Positions 49,739-58,924 of a stretch of 64,000 nucleotides of DNA are shown in pieces; position 1 is the stretch's first letter; every line of letters begins with the position of its first letter. The notes below the pieces were generated by a model. It saw only the letters and a program-made list of their open reading frames with translations, was not told the DNA's origin and ran no database searches. This DNA is from Sva-07 sp963715825 (GTDB lineage Bacteria; Actinomycetota; Acidimicrobiia; Acidimicrobiales; Ilumatobacteraceae): the NCBI GenBank assembly GCA_963715825.1, contig CAVQSI010000027.1, positions 62,001 through 126,000 of the forward strand. The letters are read 5' to 3'. The position numbers were made by a program, and so were the translations under genes.

Positions 49739-50875
49739 ATGACACAACTGATCGATGTACCTGCCGGACTCAATGGTGTGGTCGCCGCCGACACGGCGAT
49801 CGGCGCCGTCGACGGCGATCGCGGCTTCTTCCACTACGGCGCCCACGACGCCACCGCGCTGGCCCGAACCCGATCGTTCGAGGACGTGTGGTTCCTCGTC
49901 CGAACCGGCCGCTTGCCCGACCCCGACGAGGCTGCCGCGTTCCGGACGGAGACCGCGGCCCTCCGCTCCATTCCCGCCGAACTCGCACCCGTGATCGAGA
50001 CGATGGGCCGCACGGACGCCTCGATGCTGTCGAAGCTCCGCTCGGTACTCTCGATCGCCGCCGGTCCGCTCGGGCTGAGCCCCGTGATCGACGTCGACGA
50101 CGCCGCCCGGCGGGCGCAGACCCTGCGGCTCGCGGCGCTCGTACCGTCGCTGCTCGCCGCGCTGCATCGCGTCGGCTCCGGGCAACGCCCGGTCGACCCG
50201 AACCCATCGCTCGGCCATGCAGCGGCGTACCTCCATCAGACCACCGGCGTCGTGCCGACGCCGGTGGCCGCCCGAGCGGTCGAGCAGTACATGATCCTGA
50301 CGATCGACCACGGCTTCAACGCCTCGACGTTCACGGCGCGGGTGGTCGCCTCGACCGGAGCCGACCCGGCCGACGCCGTCTGTTCGGCGCTCGGAGCTCT
50401 CGCCGGGCCGCTGCACGGTGGTGCTCCCAGTCGAGCGCTCGACGCGCTCGACGAGATCGGAACCGTCGATGCAGCAGCCGACTGGGTGCGCGGCGAGGTC
50501 GCTGGAGGAAGGCGGATCATGGGCTTCGGCCACGCCGTGTACCGGGCGCCCGATCCGCGGTCGGCGCTGCTGCGCGAGGTGGCCGAACGACTCGGTGGAG
50601 ACCTCGTCGAGCTGGCGATCGCCGTCGAGGCCGAGATCCTCGTCACGCTCGCCGAACTCAAGCCCGGCCGCCCGCTGCCGAGCAACGTCGAGTTCTACGC
50701 CGGCGTCGTGATGGAGACCGCTGGGCTTCCCCGAACGATGTTCACCCCGACCTTCGCCGTCAGCCGCACCGTCGGCTGGTGCGCCCACATCGTCGAGCAG
50801 GCTGCGGCCGGCAAGCTGATCCGCCCGTCATCTCGTTACGTCGGCCCGCCGATCGACCTCGCCGACCTCCGCTGA
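49739..50875 (+). CDS. Citrate synthase (citrate/2-methylcitrate synthase family)
   Basis: A 378-residue citrate synthase: DHGFNASTFTARVVAST (first catalytic His), GFGHAVYRAPDPRSALLRE (second His), PSNVEFYAGVV and the Asp region PRTMFTPTFAVSRTVGWCAHIVEQ. It condenses an acyl-CoA with oxaloacetate; the short length is like type II/2-methylcitrate enzymes. It is divergent from, and probably regulated by, the HTH-bearing paralogue. Confidence 0.92.
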   Translation: MTQLIDVPAGLNGVVAADTAIGAVDGDRGFFHYGAHDATALARTRSFEDVWFLVRTGRLPDPDEAAAFRTETAALRSIPAELAPVIETMGRTDASMLSKLRSVLSIAAGPLGLSPVIDVDDAARRAQTLRLAALVPSLLAALHRVGSGQRPVDPNPSLGHAAAYLHQTTGVVPTPVAARAVEQYMILTIDHGFNASTFTARVVASTGADPADAVCSALGALAGPLHGGAPSRALDALDEIGTVDAAADWVRGEVAGGRRIMGFGHAVYRAPDPRSALLREVAERLGGDLVELAIAVEAEILVTLAELKPGRPLPSNVEFYAGVVMETAGLPRTMFTPTFAVSRTVGWCAHIVEQAAAGKLIRPSSRYVGPPIDLADLR

Positions 50876-50998
50876 GGGTCGGATCCCGGCCGGGGCGACC
50901 CGCAGACGGGATCGCCGATGTCGGGAAGACGTCGGGAAAAGGGGGGTGCCAAACGATCGATGGTTCGCTCAGGCCTCGAAATCGCATACGGTCGAGGT

Positions 50999-52078
50999 GT
51001 GACCGAACCCCGCAACGACTTCCCCGCCGGCGTCCTCACCGGCGACGCAGTGGCCCAGCTCTTCGCCCATGCGAAGGCCCAGCAGTACGCGGTGCCCGCC
51101 GCCAACTGCATCGGAACCAACTCGATGAACGCCGTGATGGAAACCGCCGGACGGCTCAACAGTCCGGTGATCATCCAGTTCTCCACGAGCGGATCTGCGT
51201 TCGTCGGCGGCAAGAACGTGCCGGTCGACGGCGACCGAGCGTCGGTGCTCGGCTCGATCGCCGGAGCCCGGCACGTCCGCACGATGGCAGAGGCCTACGG
51301 CGCCCGCGTCGTGTTGCACACCGACCACTGCCCGAAACCCAAACTGGGTTGGATCTCCGGTCTGCTCGACGTCGGCGAGGAGCACTTCGCGCAGACCGGT
51401 GAGCCGTTGTTCAGTTCCCACATGCTCGACCTGTCCGAGGAGCCGATCGAGGAGAACCTCGACATCTGTGTCGAGTACCTGAAGCGCATGTCGACGATGG
51501 GCATGACGTTGGAGATCGAGCTCGGCATCACCGGCGGAGAAGAGGATGGCGTCGACAACTCCGATGCCGATCCGGCGGACCTGTACTCGAAGCCGGAGGA
51601 GGTCGCCTACGCCTACGAACGGCTCTCGGAGATCAGCCCGAACTTCACCATCGCCGCTGCGTTCGGCAACGTCCACGGTGTGTACAAGCCGGGCAACGTC
51701 AAGCTCACGCCGACCATCCTGCGCGATGCCCAGCAGTACATCGCCGACAAGCACGGCGTCGGCGACAAGCCGGTCAACTTCGTGTTCCACGGCGGATCCG
51801 GTTCGACGGCGGCCGAGATCCAGGAGGCGCTGAGCTACGGCGTCATCAAGATGAACATCGACACCGACCTGCAGTGGGCCTTCTGGGACGGAGTCCGGGG
51901 CTACGAGGCCGACCAGCACGACTACCTCCAGGGCCAGCTCGGCAACCCGAGCGGCGCCGACTCGCCGAACAAGAAGCACTACGACCCGAGGGTGTGGCTG
52001 CGCGCCGGGGAAGTCGCGATGAGTGCCCGCCTCGAGCAGGCGTTCGCCGAGCTGAACAACGTCGGCACCCTCGCCTGA
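50999..52078 (+). CDS. fba: Class II fructose-1,6-bisphosphate aldolase
   Basis: A 359-residue class IIA aldolase: HTDHCPKPKL (zinc His), ELGITGGEEDGVDN, AAAFGNVHGVYKPGNV (zinc His), FVFHGGSGST and NIDTDLQWAFWDGVR (substrate binding). It cleaves fructose 1,6-bisphosphate to two triose phosphates in glycolysis and gluconeogenesis. The GTG start at 50999 gives the usual length. A strong hairpin terminator follows. Confidence 0.96.
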   Translation: MTEPRNDFPAGVLTGDAVAQLFAHAKAQQYAVPAANCIGTNSMNAVMETAGRLNSPVIIQFSTSGSAFVGGKNVPVDGDRASVLGSIAGARHVRTMAEAYGARVVLHTDHCPKPKLGWISGLLDVGEEHFAQTGEPLFSSHMLDLSEEPIEENLDICVEYLKRMSTMGMTLEIELGITGGEEDGVDNSDADPADLYSKPEEVAYAYERLSEISPNFTIAAAFGNVHGVYKPGNVKLTPTILRDAQQYIADKHGVGDKPVNFVFHGGSGSTAAEIQEALSYGVIKMNIDTDLQWAFWDGVRGYEADQHDYLQGQLGNPSGADSPNKKHYDPRVWLRAGEVAMSARLEQAFAELNNVGTLA

Positions 52079-52105
52079 ACCCAACAACACCCGAAATGGC
52101 GCGGC

Positions 52106-52140
52106 GGTGTTGCGCTCAGCGCAACACCAGCGCGATTTTT
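52106..52140 (+). terminator. Rho-independent-type terminator after fba
   Basis: GGTGTTGCGCT-C-AGCGCAACACC is an 11-bp perfect stem with a one-base centre, followed by CAGCGCGATTTTT. The flanks (CCCGAAAT left, TTTTTCGGG right) extend the pairing, so the element is symmetrical and may act in both directions. It lies 27 bp after the fba stop and before gatC. Confidence 0.75.
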
Positions 52141-52182
52141 CGGGCTGAGCGGGGCGCGGGTGGGCCGGTAGCGTGGGGTGTC

Positions 52183-52485
52183 GTGTCCGACCGCATCACT
52201 CCAGAGGCCGTGGCGAAGGTGGCCAAGCTCGCTCGGCTGTCACTGAGCGACGACGAACTCGACCAGGCGACCCACCAGCTGAGCGACATGCTCGACCACT
52301 TCGCCGACATCGACGCCCTCGACCTCGACGGCGTCGAGCCCATGACGCACCCCACGCCGATCGCCAACGTGATGCGCGAGGACATCGAGATGGACTGCCT
52401 CGACCGCGACGAAGTGCTCGCAGCGGCGCCCGCCGCCGAGGACGGACGCTTCCGCGTTCCGCCGATCGTCGGGCTGGAGGACTGA
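52183..52485 (+). CDS. gatC: Asp/Glu-tRNA amidotransferase subunit C
   Basis: A 100-residue GatC: VAKVAKLARLSLSDDELDQATHQLSDMLDHFADIDALDLDGVEPMTH, then PTPIANVMREDIEM. It wraps between GatA and GatB and stabilises the complex that converts Glu-tRNA(Gln) and Asp-tRNA(Asn) to the amidated forms. Starts at GTG 52183, two bases before gatA's GTG after its stop. Confidence 0.95.
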   Translation: MSDRITPEAVAKVAKLARLSLSDDELDQATHQLSDMLDHFADIDALDLDGVEPMTHPTPIANVMREDIEMDCLDRDEVLAAAPAAEDGRFRVPPIVGLED

Positions 52486-52487
52486 GC

Positions 52488-53936
52488 GTGAGCGACGCGA
52501 ACGCCGACAAGATCCCGACCAGCGCCGCCGACATCGCCTGGAACGTCCGCAACAACGTCACCAGCGCGGCCGACGTGCTCGAACGTCACCTCGCGGCGAT
52601 CGACGATCGCGAGGGCGACATCCACGCGTTCAACCTGGTGCTCGCCGACGAGGCGCGCGTCCGCGCCGCCGAGATCGACCAGGCCGTCTCGGTCGGCCGC
52701 GATCCGGGGCCGCTTGCCGGTGTGCCGATCGCGCTGAAGGACAACATGTGCACTCGCGGTGTCCCCACGACGTGCTCGTCGAAGATCCTCGAGGGTTGGC
52801 GCCCGCCCTACGACGCCACGGTCGTCACCAAGCTGCGCGAGGCCGGCGCGGTCGTGATCGGCAAGACCAACCTCGACGAGTTCGCCATGGGATCGAGCAC
52901 CGAGAACTCGGCGTTCGGTGCCACCCGCAACCCGCACGACACCACCCGCGTGCCGGGCGGGTCCAGTGGGGGTTCCGCGGCCGCCGTCGCCGCAGGGTTC
53001 GCCGCCGTCAGCCTCGGCTCCGACACCGGCGGCTCGATCCGCCAACCCGCGGCGCTGTGTGGCGTCGTCGGCGTCAAGCCCACCTACGGAGCGGTCAGCC
53101 GCTACGGGCTCGTGGCGTTCGCGTCGAGCCTCGACCAGATCGGTCCGTTCGCCAACGACGTCGCCGACGCGGCGCTCGTGCTCGAATCGATCTCCGGCCA
53201 CGACCAGATGGACTCCACCTCGATCCGCCAGGGCCCGCTGGAGATCACCCGACAGCTCGAGATGGGCGTCGCGGGACTCCGCGTCGGTCGCATCACCGAT
53301 CTCCCGGAAGGTGCCAGCCCCGACGTTGCTGCTCGACTCGACGAGGCGTTCGACGCACTGCGTGATGCGGGCGCCGAGATCGTCGACGTCGAGGTCCCCG
53401 CCTTCGGGTACGGGCTGACCGCCTACTACCTCATCGCCCCCGCCGAGGCCTCCAGCAACCTCGCCCGCTACGACGGCGTCCGCTTCGGCCATCGCGTCGA
53501 AGCACCCGACACCAACGCGATGTACATGGCGACGCGCACCGACGGCTTCGGCGCCGAGGTGAAACGTCGCATCATGCTCGGTACCTACGCGCTGTCGGCG
53601 GGCTACTACGACGCCTACTACGGCCGTGCGCTCAAGGTCCGCCGACGCATCGCCGCCGACTTCGCCGCGGCCTACGAACGCGCCGACGTGCTGCTCACAC
53701 CGGCGTCGCCGACCGTGGCGTTCCACCTCGGTGACAAGACGTCCGACCCGATGTCGATGTACCTGTGCGACACCTACACGATCCCGTCGAACCTCACCGG
53801 TGATCCGGGGATGAGCGTGCCGTTCGGCACGGGCGACGACGGACTGCCCGTCGGCGTGCAGGTCCTCGCGCCCGCCCTGGAGGAATCGCGGATGTTCCGC
53901 ACCGCTGCCGAGCTCGAACGGAGGGCGCCACGATGA
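52488..53936 (+). CDS. gatA: Asp/Glu-tRNA amidotransferase subunit A
   Basis: A 482-residue amidase: catalytic Lys in VPIALKDNMCTRG, GGSSGGSAAAVAAG and the Ser of DTGGSIRQPAALCG. GatA releases ammonia from glutamine, which is channelled to GatB. The order gatC-gatA-gatB with overlapping junctions is the standard operon. Unlike the amidase at 498, it is frame-intact. Confidence 0.96.
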   Translation: MSDANADKIPTSAADIAWNVRNNVTSAADVLERHLAAIDDREGDIHAFNLVLADEARVRAAEIDQAVSVGRDPGPLAGVPIALKDNMCTRGVPTTCSSKILEGWRPPYDATVVTKLREAGAVVIGKTNLDEFAMGSSTENSAFGATRNPHDTTRVPGGSSGGSAAAVAAGFAAVSLGSDTGGSIRQPAALCGVVGVKPTYGAVSRYGLVAFASSLDQIGPFANDVADAALVLESISGHDQMDSTSIRQGPLEITRQLEMGVAGLRVGRITDLPEGASPDVAARLDEAFDALRDAGAEIVDVEVPAFGYGLTAYYLIAPAEASSNLARYDGVRFGHRVEAPDTNAMYMATRTDGFGAEVKRRIMLGTYALSAGYYDAYYGRALKVRRRIAADFAAAYERADVLLTPASPTVAFHLGDKTSDPMSMYLCDTYTIPSNLTGDPGMSVPFGTGDDGLPVGVQVLAPALEESRMFRTAAELERRAPR

Positions 53937-55411
53937 CCGAGATCGCGACCAACACCACCAGCGACACGAGCACCGAGACCTGGACCTTCCGTGGCTACGA
54001 GATGGTCGTCGGGCTCGAAGTCCACGTCGAACTCGCCACACGCACCAAGCTCTTCTCGGCGTCGCCGAACCGCTTCGGCGACGAGCCGAACACCAACATC
54101 GACCCGGTCACGCTCGGCCTACCGGGCGCGCTGCCGGTGCTCAACCGCCAAGCGGTCGAGTTGGCGATGCGCCTCGGGCTCGCCCTCAACTGCACGGTGC
54201 AGCGCTCGACGTTCGCCCGCAAGAACTACTTCTACCCCGACATGCCCAAGGCGTATCAGATCAGCCAGTACGACGAGCCGATCTGCATCGACGGGTGGCT
54301 CGACCTGCCCGGCAGCATCCGCGTCGGCATCGAGCGCGCGCACCTCGAAGAAGACACGGGCAAGTCGACCCACGTCGGTGGCACCGGCGGACGCATTCAT
54401 GGCAGCGACTTCTCGCTGATCGACTTCAATCGAGCCGGCGTCCCGCTCGTCGAGATCGTCTCCCGCCCCGACATCCGCACGCCCGACCAGGCCAAGGCCT
54501 ACGTCAGCGAACTGCGCGCCATCCTCGTTGCGGTCGGCGCGTCCGACGCGAAGATGGAGGAAGGCTCGATGCGCGTCGACGCCAACGTCAGCGTCCGGCT
54601 CCCCGGCGCCGAGTTCGGCACGCGCTGCGAGATCAAGAACGTCAACTCGATCCGTTCGGTCGGCCGGGCGATCGACTACGAAGCTCAGCGCCAGGTCGGC
54701 ATGCTCGAAGCCGGCGAGTCGATCCGTCAGGAGACCCGCCACTGGGACGAGACCGACGGCCGCACCCACACGTTGCGCTCGAAGGAGGACGCCGACGACT
54801 ACCGGTACTTCCAGGAGCCGGACCTGGTGGTCGTCGATCCCGATCCCGAGTGGATCGAACGAGTCCGAGCCGGCCTGCCGGTGTTGCCGGCGGCGCGTCG
54901 TGAACGCCTTGCGCAGGCGACCGGCCAAGCGACCGACGCTGAGGCAATCCTCGTGGTCACCGATCGCGACCAGGACACCTACGTGCTCGCCGTGGAGCAG
55001 GCGGGCGGTGACGCCGCCCGTGCGCTCGTGCACGTCAAGGAGGCCTTCGCCGAGCAGGGCGAACGTCCGGCGGTTCCGGCGACGGACCTGGCGAGGCTGA
55101 CCCGGCTCGAAGTCGACGGCAAGCTCACCGCGACGCAGGCCAAGCAGGTGTTGGCCGAGATCGTCGCCAACGGTGGTGGCGACGCCGAAGCGATCGCCGC
55201 AGCGAAGGGCTTCGAAGCGATGGACACGAGCGAGCTCGAGTCGATGGTCGACGATGCCATCGCCGCGCAGCCCGACGCCTGGGCGAAGTTCTGCTCCGGT
55301 GAAGCCAAGGCGATGGGTGCCCTCGTCGGCGCCGTGATGAAGGCGTCGAAGGGTCAGGCCGACGGCAGAGCCGTCACCGCGCTCCTCGAACAACGCCGCG
55401 CTGCTCCCTGA
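53933..55411 (+). CDS. gatB: Asp/Glu-tRNA amidotransferase subunit B
   Basis: A 492-residue GatB: GLEVHVELATRTKLFSASPN, PVLNRQAVELAMRLGLALNC, RKNYFYPDMPKAYQISQYD, HLEEDTGKSTHVG, DFNRAGVPLVEIVSRPDI, and the C-terminal YqeY-like tRNA-binding tail. It phosphorylates and then amidates the misacylated tRNA. ATG overlaps the gatA stop (ATGA). Confidence 0.96.
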   Translation: MTEIATNTTSDTSTETWTFRGYEMVVGLEVHVELATRTKLFSASPNRFGDEPNTNIDPVTLGLPGALPVLNRQAVELAMRLGLALNCTVQRSTFARKNYFYPDMPKAYQISQYDEPICIDGWLDLPGSIRVGIERAHLEEDTGKSTHVGGTGGRIHGSDFSLIDFNRAGVPLVEIVSRPDIRTPDQAKAYVSELRAILVAVGASDAKMEEGSMRVDANVSVRLPGAEFGTRCEIKNVNSIRSVGRAIDYEAQRQVGMLEAGESIRQETRHWDETDGRTHTLRSKEDADDYRYFQEPDLVVVDPDPEWIERVRAGLPVLPAARRERLAQATGQATDAEAILVVTDRDQDTYVLAVEQAGGDAARALVHVKEAFAEQGERPAVPATDLARLTRLEVDGKLTATQAKQVLAEIVANGGGDAEAIAAAKGFEAMDTSELESMVDDAIAAQPDAWAKFCSGEAKAMGALVGAVMKASKGQADGRAVTALLEQRRAAP

Positions 55412-55470
55412 TCGCCAGCGGCCGGAACCTGCTTTCGTGCGACCGAATCGGGACGTTTGACCTGGCTGAT

Positions 55471-55482
55471 TCAGTCGACTGA
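55471..55482. promoter_or_regulatory. 12-bp palindrome upstream of the SDR gene
   Basis: TCAGTCGACTGA, followed directly by CTGACATACT. It sits 17 bp before the GTG at 55500 in the 88-bp gap after gatB, a position suitable for a repressor site. Confidence 0.4.
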
Positions 55483-55499
55483 CTGACATACTCGTCGCC

Positions 55500-56251
55500 G
55501 TGAGTGACTTCGATCTGAGCGGGCGTGTCGCAGTGGTCACCGGGGCTGGTCGAGGGATCGGTGAGGGCATCGCCCGGGCGTTCGCCCATGCCGGCGCCTG
55601 CGTGGTGCTCGCCGCGAGGACCCAGCGCGAGATCGAGTGCGTGGCGTCGACCATCCGCGAGTGCGGCGGCCATGCCATCGCCGTGCGCGCCGACGTCACC
55701 GACACGTTCGCGCTCGGATCGCTCGCCACGACCGCCGTCGAGGAGTACGGCCATCTCGACATCTGGGTGAACAACGCCGGTGGCGCCGAGGTCGGCAAGC
55801 CGCTCGCCGAACTGAAGCGCAGCGAATGGGACGAGGTCGTCGACCTCAACTTCACTGCCGTCTGGAACGGCGCGATGGCTGCCGTCGAACAGATGCACTG
55901 GGGCATCGATCATCAACGTGTCGTCGATGGCGGCCTTCGGAGCGATGCCGGGCAAGGGTCACTACGCGGCGTGCAAGGCGGCGGTCATCTCGCTGACTCG
56001 GACCATGGCCGTCGAGCTCGCACCCGGACATCCGGGTGAACGCGATCGCTCCCGGCATGATCCCGACCAAGCTGCTCTTCGATGCCGCCGACGTCGAGGG
56101 ACTGAAGCTCGACGATCTCGCTGCGAGTGTCCCGCTCGGACTCGGCACACCTGCCGACGTCGGCGCCGCCGCGGTCTACCTGGCGTCGCCGGCAGCCAAA
56201 TGGGTGACCGGTCAGACGATCCAGGTGTCCGGCGGCATGACGATCGTCTGA
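55500..56251 (+). pseudogene. Short-chain dehydrogenase/reductase with two frameshifts
   Basis: Three frames together form a normal 250-residue SDR: VVTGAGRGIGEGIARAF and NNAGGAEVGKPLAEL (frame 1), NVSSMAAFGAMPGKGHYAACKAA with Ser/Tyr/Lys catalytic residues (frame 2), RVNAIAPGMIPTKLLF and ASPAAKWVTGQTIQVSGGM (frame 3). The shifts are at a G4 run near 55898-55901 and at a GG near 56030-56033; dropping one G at each restores the frame (HWASIINVSSM; APDIRVNAIAPG). Likely consensus errors. Confidence 0.8.
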
Positions 56252-56318
56252 GCGTCGCAGGTTGCCCGAGTCGTCGCCTGACTCGTCGGCGATCGGAGCG
56301 GCTGGACACACTCGGGCG

Positions 56319-57563
56319 ATGGACTTCGAGATCCCCGCCGACATCCAGGACACCCTCGATCAGCTCGATGCGTTCATCGATGCCGAGATCAAGCCGCTCG
56401 AGCAGCAGGACGACAACATCCGCTTCTTCGACCACCGCCGCGAGTGGGCGCGCACCGACTTCGACAACGACGGCGTCCCCCGCGCCGACTGGGAGGAGCT
56501 GCTGCGCGAGATGCGGCGACGCGCCGATGCCGCCGGCTGGTTGCGCCTTGCGTTGCCGTCCGAGTTCGGTGGTCAGGACGCCAGCAATCTGAAGATGGCG
56601 ATCATCCGCGAGCATCTCGCGCACAAGGGCCTCGGACTGCACAACGATCTCCAGAACGAGTCGTCGATCGTCGGGAACTTCCCGACCGTGCTGATGATGC
56701 GCGACTTCGGCACCGAGCAACAGAAGCTCGACTGGATGCCCGGCTTCCTCGACGGCACCCGCCGCCTCGCGTTCGGTCTGACCGAACCGAACCACGGAAG
56801 CGACGCGACCTACATGGAGACCACCGCGGTACGCGACGGCGACGAGTGGGTCATCAACGGGATGAAGCGGTGGAACTCCGGGCTCCACCACGCCACCCAC
56901 GACATCATCTTCGCCCGGACCTCCGGCGACCCCGGCAGCCCGAAGGGCATCAGCGCGTTCCTCGTGCCGACCGATGCGCCCGGCTTCCAGGTCGACTTCT
57001 TCTGGTGGACGTTCAACATGCCGACCGACCACGCCGAGGTGAGCCTGACCGACGTGCGCGTCGGCGCCGACGCACTGTTCGGCGAGATCGATCGGGGGTT
57101 GGAACTTGCTCAGCACTTCGTGCACGAGAACCGGATCCGACAGGCCGCGTCGTCGCTCGGCGCAGCGCAGTACTGCATCGACGAAGCGGTCGCCTATGCG
57201 AACAGTCGCACCACGTGGGGCAAGAAACTGTCGGTGAACCAGGGCATCCAGTTCCCCCTGGTCGAACTGCACACCGAGGCGGCGATGCTGCGTCAGCTGG
57301 TGCGATACACGGCGTCGATGCTCGACAAGAAGCACCACATGGAGGTGACGCACCTCGTGGCGATGTGCAACTACCGCGCCAACCGGCTGGCGTGCGACGC
57401 TGCCGACCGGGCGATGCAGACCTGTGGCGGTGTCGGCTACTCACGGCACATGCCCTTCGAACACATCTACCGCCACCACCGCCGCTACCGCATCACCGAG
57501 GGCTCCGAGGAGATCCAGATGCGCAAGGTCGGCCAGCACCTCTTCGGCTTCGGTCGCAAGTGA
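56319..57563 (+). CDS. Acyl-CoA dehydrogenase
   Basis: A 414-residue FAD enzyme: FGLTEPNHGSDATYMETTA (substrate/FAD loop), WVINGMKRWNSGLHHATH, QAASSLGAAQYCIDEAVAYANSRTTWGKKLS, and MQTCGGVGYSRHMPFEHIYRHHRRYRITEGSEEIQMR near the C-terminus. It oxidises an acyl-CoA to the 2-enoyl-CoA in beta-oxidation-like catabolism. ATG at 56319. It is downstream of the SDR in the same direction and may share its transcript. Confidence 0.93.
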   Translation: MDFEIPADIQDTLDQLDAFIDAEIKPLEQQDDNIRFFDHRREWARTDFDNDGVPRADWEELLREMRRRADAAGWLRLALPSEFGGQDASNLKMAIIREHLAHKGLGLHNDLQNESSIVGNFPTVLMMRDFGTEQQKLDWMPGFLDGTRRLAFGLTEPNHGSDATYMETTAVRDGDEWVINGMKRWNSGLHHATHDIIFARTSGDPGSPKGISAFLVPTDAPGFQVDFFWWTFNMPTDHAEVSLTDVRVGADALFGEIDRGLELAQHFVHENRIRQAASSLGAAQYCIDEAVAYANSRTTWGKKLSVNQGIQFPLVELHTEAAMLRQLVRYTASMLDKKHHMEVTHLVAMCNYRANRLACDAADRAMQTCGGVGYSRHMPFEHIYRHHRRYRITEGSEEIQMRKVGQHLFGFGRK

Positions 57564-57616
57564 CGACGACAACAGGGGTCAGACCCGCCATGTAGTCCAG
57601 GCGTGGGAGCGCCTGA

Positions 57617-58315
57617 TCATGTTGTCGGCAGACCGATCGAGGCGGCCATCGCCGCCGAAGCAGCACGGAAGAGTGCTTCATCGTCGCGTACGAAGTTGCG
57701 GGTCTGGCCGAACAGCTCGAGCGTCAACAGGCCGAACAATTGGGACCAGGCCGTGATGACGGCGAGCGTCCTCGCGTCATCGACGTCGAGGTCCAACTCG
57801 TCGCGGAGCGCGACGAACGACTCAGCGAGGATCGGTTCGACGGGTTGGCCGACGATGGGCTCGAGACGGTCTGCTTCTCGCACGATCCCGACGAGCGCGC
57901 GCGACACCCGGGTTCCTGACGCGACGGTGTCGTCCGGAGCCGCATAGCCGGGGATCGGGGTCCCGTAGATCAGCGCGTAGTCGTTCGGGTGTTCGAGCGC
58001 CCAGCTCCGCACGGTCATCGCGGCGTCGACCCAACGTGCTGCCGCCGGTCGGCCACGGGTGGACTCGACCTGTGCTTCGACGAAGTCCCCGAGCGAGTCG
58101 TAGGCCTCGATGATCAGCGCGGTGAGCAGGGCATCTCGACTGTCGAAGTATCGGTACACCGCCGACGACACCATCCCGACGTCGCGTGCGACGGCACGCA
58201 GGGACAGATCGTTGGCCCCGTCTTCGGCAACACGTCTCGCTGCTGCGGCCAGGATCGCCGGCACGGACCTCGATCCGAGCGCGCGCACGGATCCCTGTGG
58301 GCAACGGCTCGGCAT
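57617..58315 (-). CDS. TetR-family regulator
   Basis: A 232-residue TetR protein: HTH in ILAAAARRVAEDGANDLSLRAVARDVGMVSSAVYRYFDSRDALLTALI, then a TetR C-terminal domain with HPNDYALIYGTPIPGYAAP, typical of a large actinobacterial subgroup. It is divergent from the DUF385 gene; two 15-bp palindromes in the gap are its probable operators. The first 15 residues are less conserved, so the true start may be slightly downstream. Confidence 0.9.
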   Translation of the reverse strand: MPSRCPQGSVRALGSRSVPAILAAAARRVAEDGANDLSLRAVARDVGMVSSAVYRYFDSRDALLTALIIEAYDSLGDFVEAQVESTRGRPAAARWVDAAMTVRSWALEHPNDYALIYGTPIPGYAAPDDTVASGTRVSRALVGIVREADRLEPIVGQPVEPILAESFVALRDELDLDVDDARTLAVITAWSQLFGLLTLELFGQTRNFVRDDEALFRAASAAMAASIGLPTT

Positions 58316-58342
58316 CTGGCATCAACACAGTCTGCCAGAAAC

Positions 58343-58357
58343 GAGAGCAGTGCTCTT
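58343..58357. promoter_or_regulatory. TetR operator candidate, site 1
   Basis: GAGAGCAGTGCTCTT: arms GAGCA/TGCTC around a central G, near-perfect. It is 28 bp upstream of the TetR start and preceded by AAAC, as is site 2 by GAAC. Confidence 0.75.
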
Positions 58358-58394
58358 GATTTCTGGTGGGAAGGTGTGTACGGTGATCTCGAAC

Positions 58395-58409
58395 GAGAGC
58401 AGTGCTCTC
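58395..58409. promoter_or_regulatory. TetR operator candidate, site 2
   Basis: GAGAGCAGTGCTCTC is a perfect 15-bp palindrome, 52 bp (about five helical turns) from site 1 and 17 bp before the DUF385 ATG. The twin sites in a divergent gap are a standard TetR self-control layout. Confidence 0.8.
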
Positions 58410-58426
58410 TCAATTGGAGGTTCATC

Positions 58427-58906
58427 ATGACCATCGACCACCGCACACCGCATGCTCACTACGTGGCGCCGGACCGATTCACTCGGTACGTCTTCAATCC
58501 GCTGGTCGCACGATGCACTCGCTGGGGGCTCAGCCTGTGGGGCTCCCGCGTGTTGTCCGTGCCCGGACGTGTCTCCGGCGAGATCCGCTCGACACCGGTC
58601 AACGTGCTCACCATCGAGGATCGTCGTTACCTCGTCGCGCCACGGGGCGAAACCCAGTGGGTACTCAATGTGCGTGCAGCTGGGGAGTGCTCGCTCCGAG
58701 TCGGTCGCCGCGTCGAGACGGTCCGACTGCAGGAACTCGACGATCGTGACAAGCCGTCGGTCCTGCGACCGTACCTGCGACGCTGGAAGTGGGAGGTCGG
58801 ACAATTCTTCGACGGGGTCGGACCCGACAGCACGGACGACGAACTGGCAGCGGTGGCCCCGAGGCACCCGGTCTTCGAGCTCCACGCGCTCGCCCCGCAG
58901 GGTTGA
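58427..58906 (+). CDS. DUF385/deazaflavin (F420)-dependent nitroreductase family protein
   Basis: A 159-residue split-barrel protein: WGSRVLSVPGRVSGEIRSTPVNVLTIEDRRYLVAPRG and TQWVLNVRAAGECSLRVGRR match the Ddn/DUF385 family, F420H2-dependent in characterised actinobacterial members. TTGGAGG precedes the ATG at 58427. Regulated by the divergent TetR via two operators, it may reduce the TetR ligand or related compound (inference). F420 genes are not in the window. Confidence 0.88.
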   Translation: MTIDHRTPHAHYVAPDRFTRYVFNPLVARCTRWGLSLWGSRVLSVPGRVSGEIRSTPVNVLTIEDRRYLVAPRGETQWVLNVRAAGECSLRVGRRVETVRLQELDDRDKPSVLRPYLRRWKWEVGQFFDGVGPDSTDDELAAVAPRHPVFELHALAPQG

Positions 58907-58924
58907 CCCCTGTCGTCAGCCGGG

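Noticed and set aside
57564..58919. TetR/DUF385 unit as a defined mobile element with inverted ends
   Set aside because: The flanking pieces are short and degenerate, one lies partly in coding sequence, and no target duplication was found; kept only as a remark in the palindrome finding.
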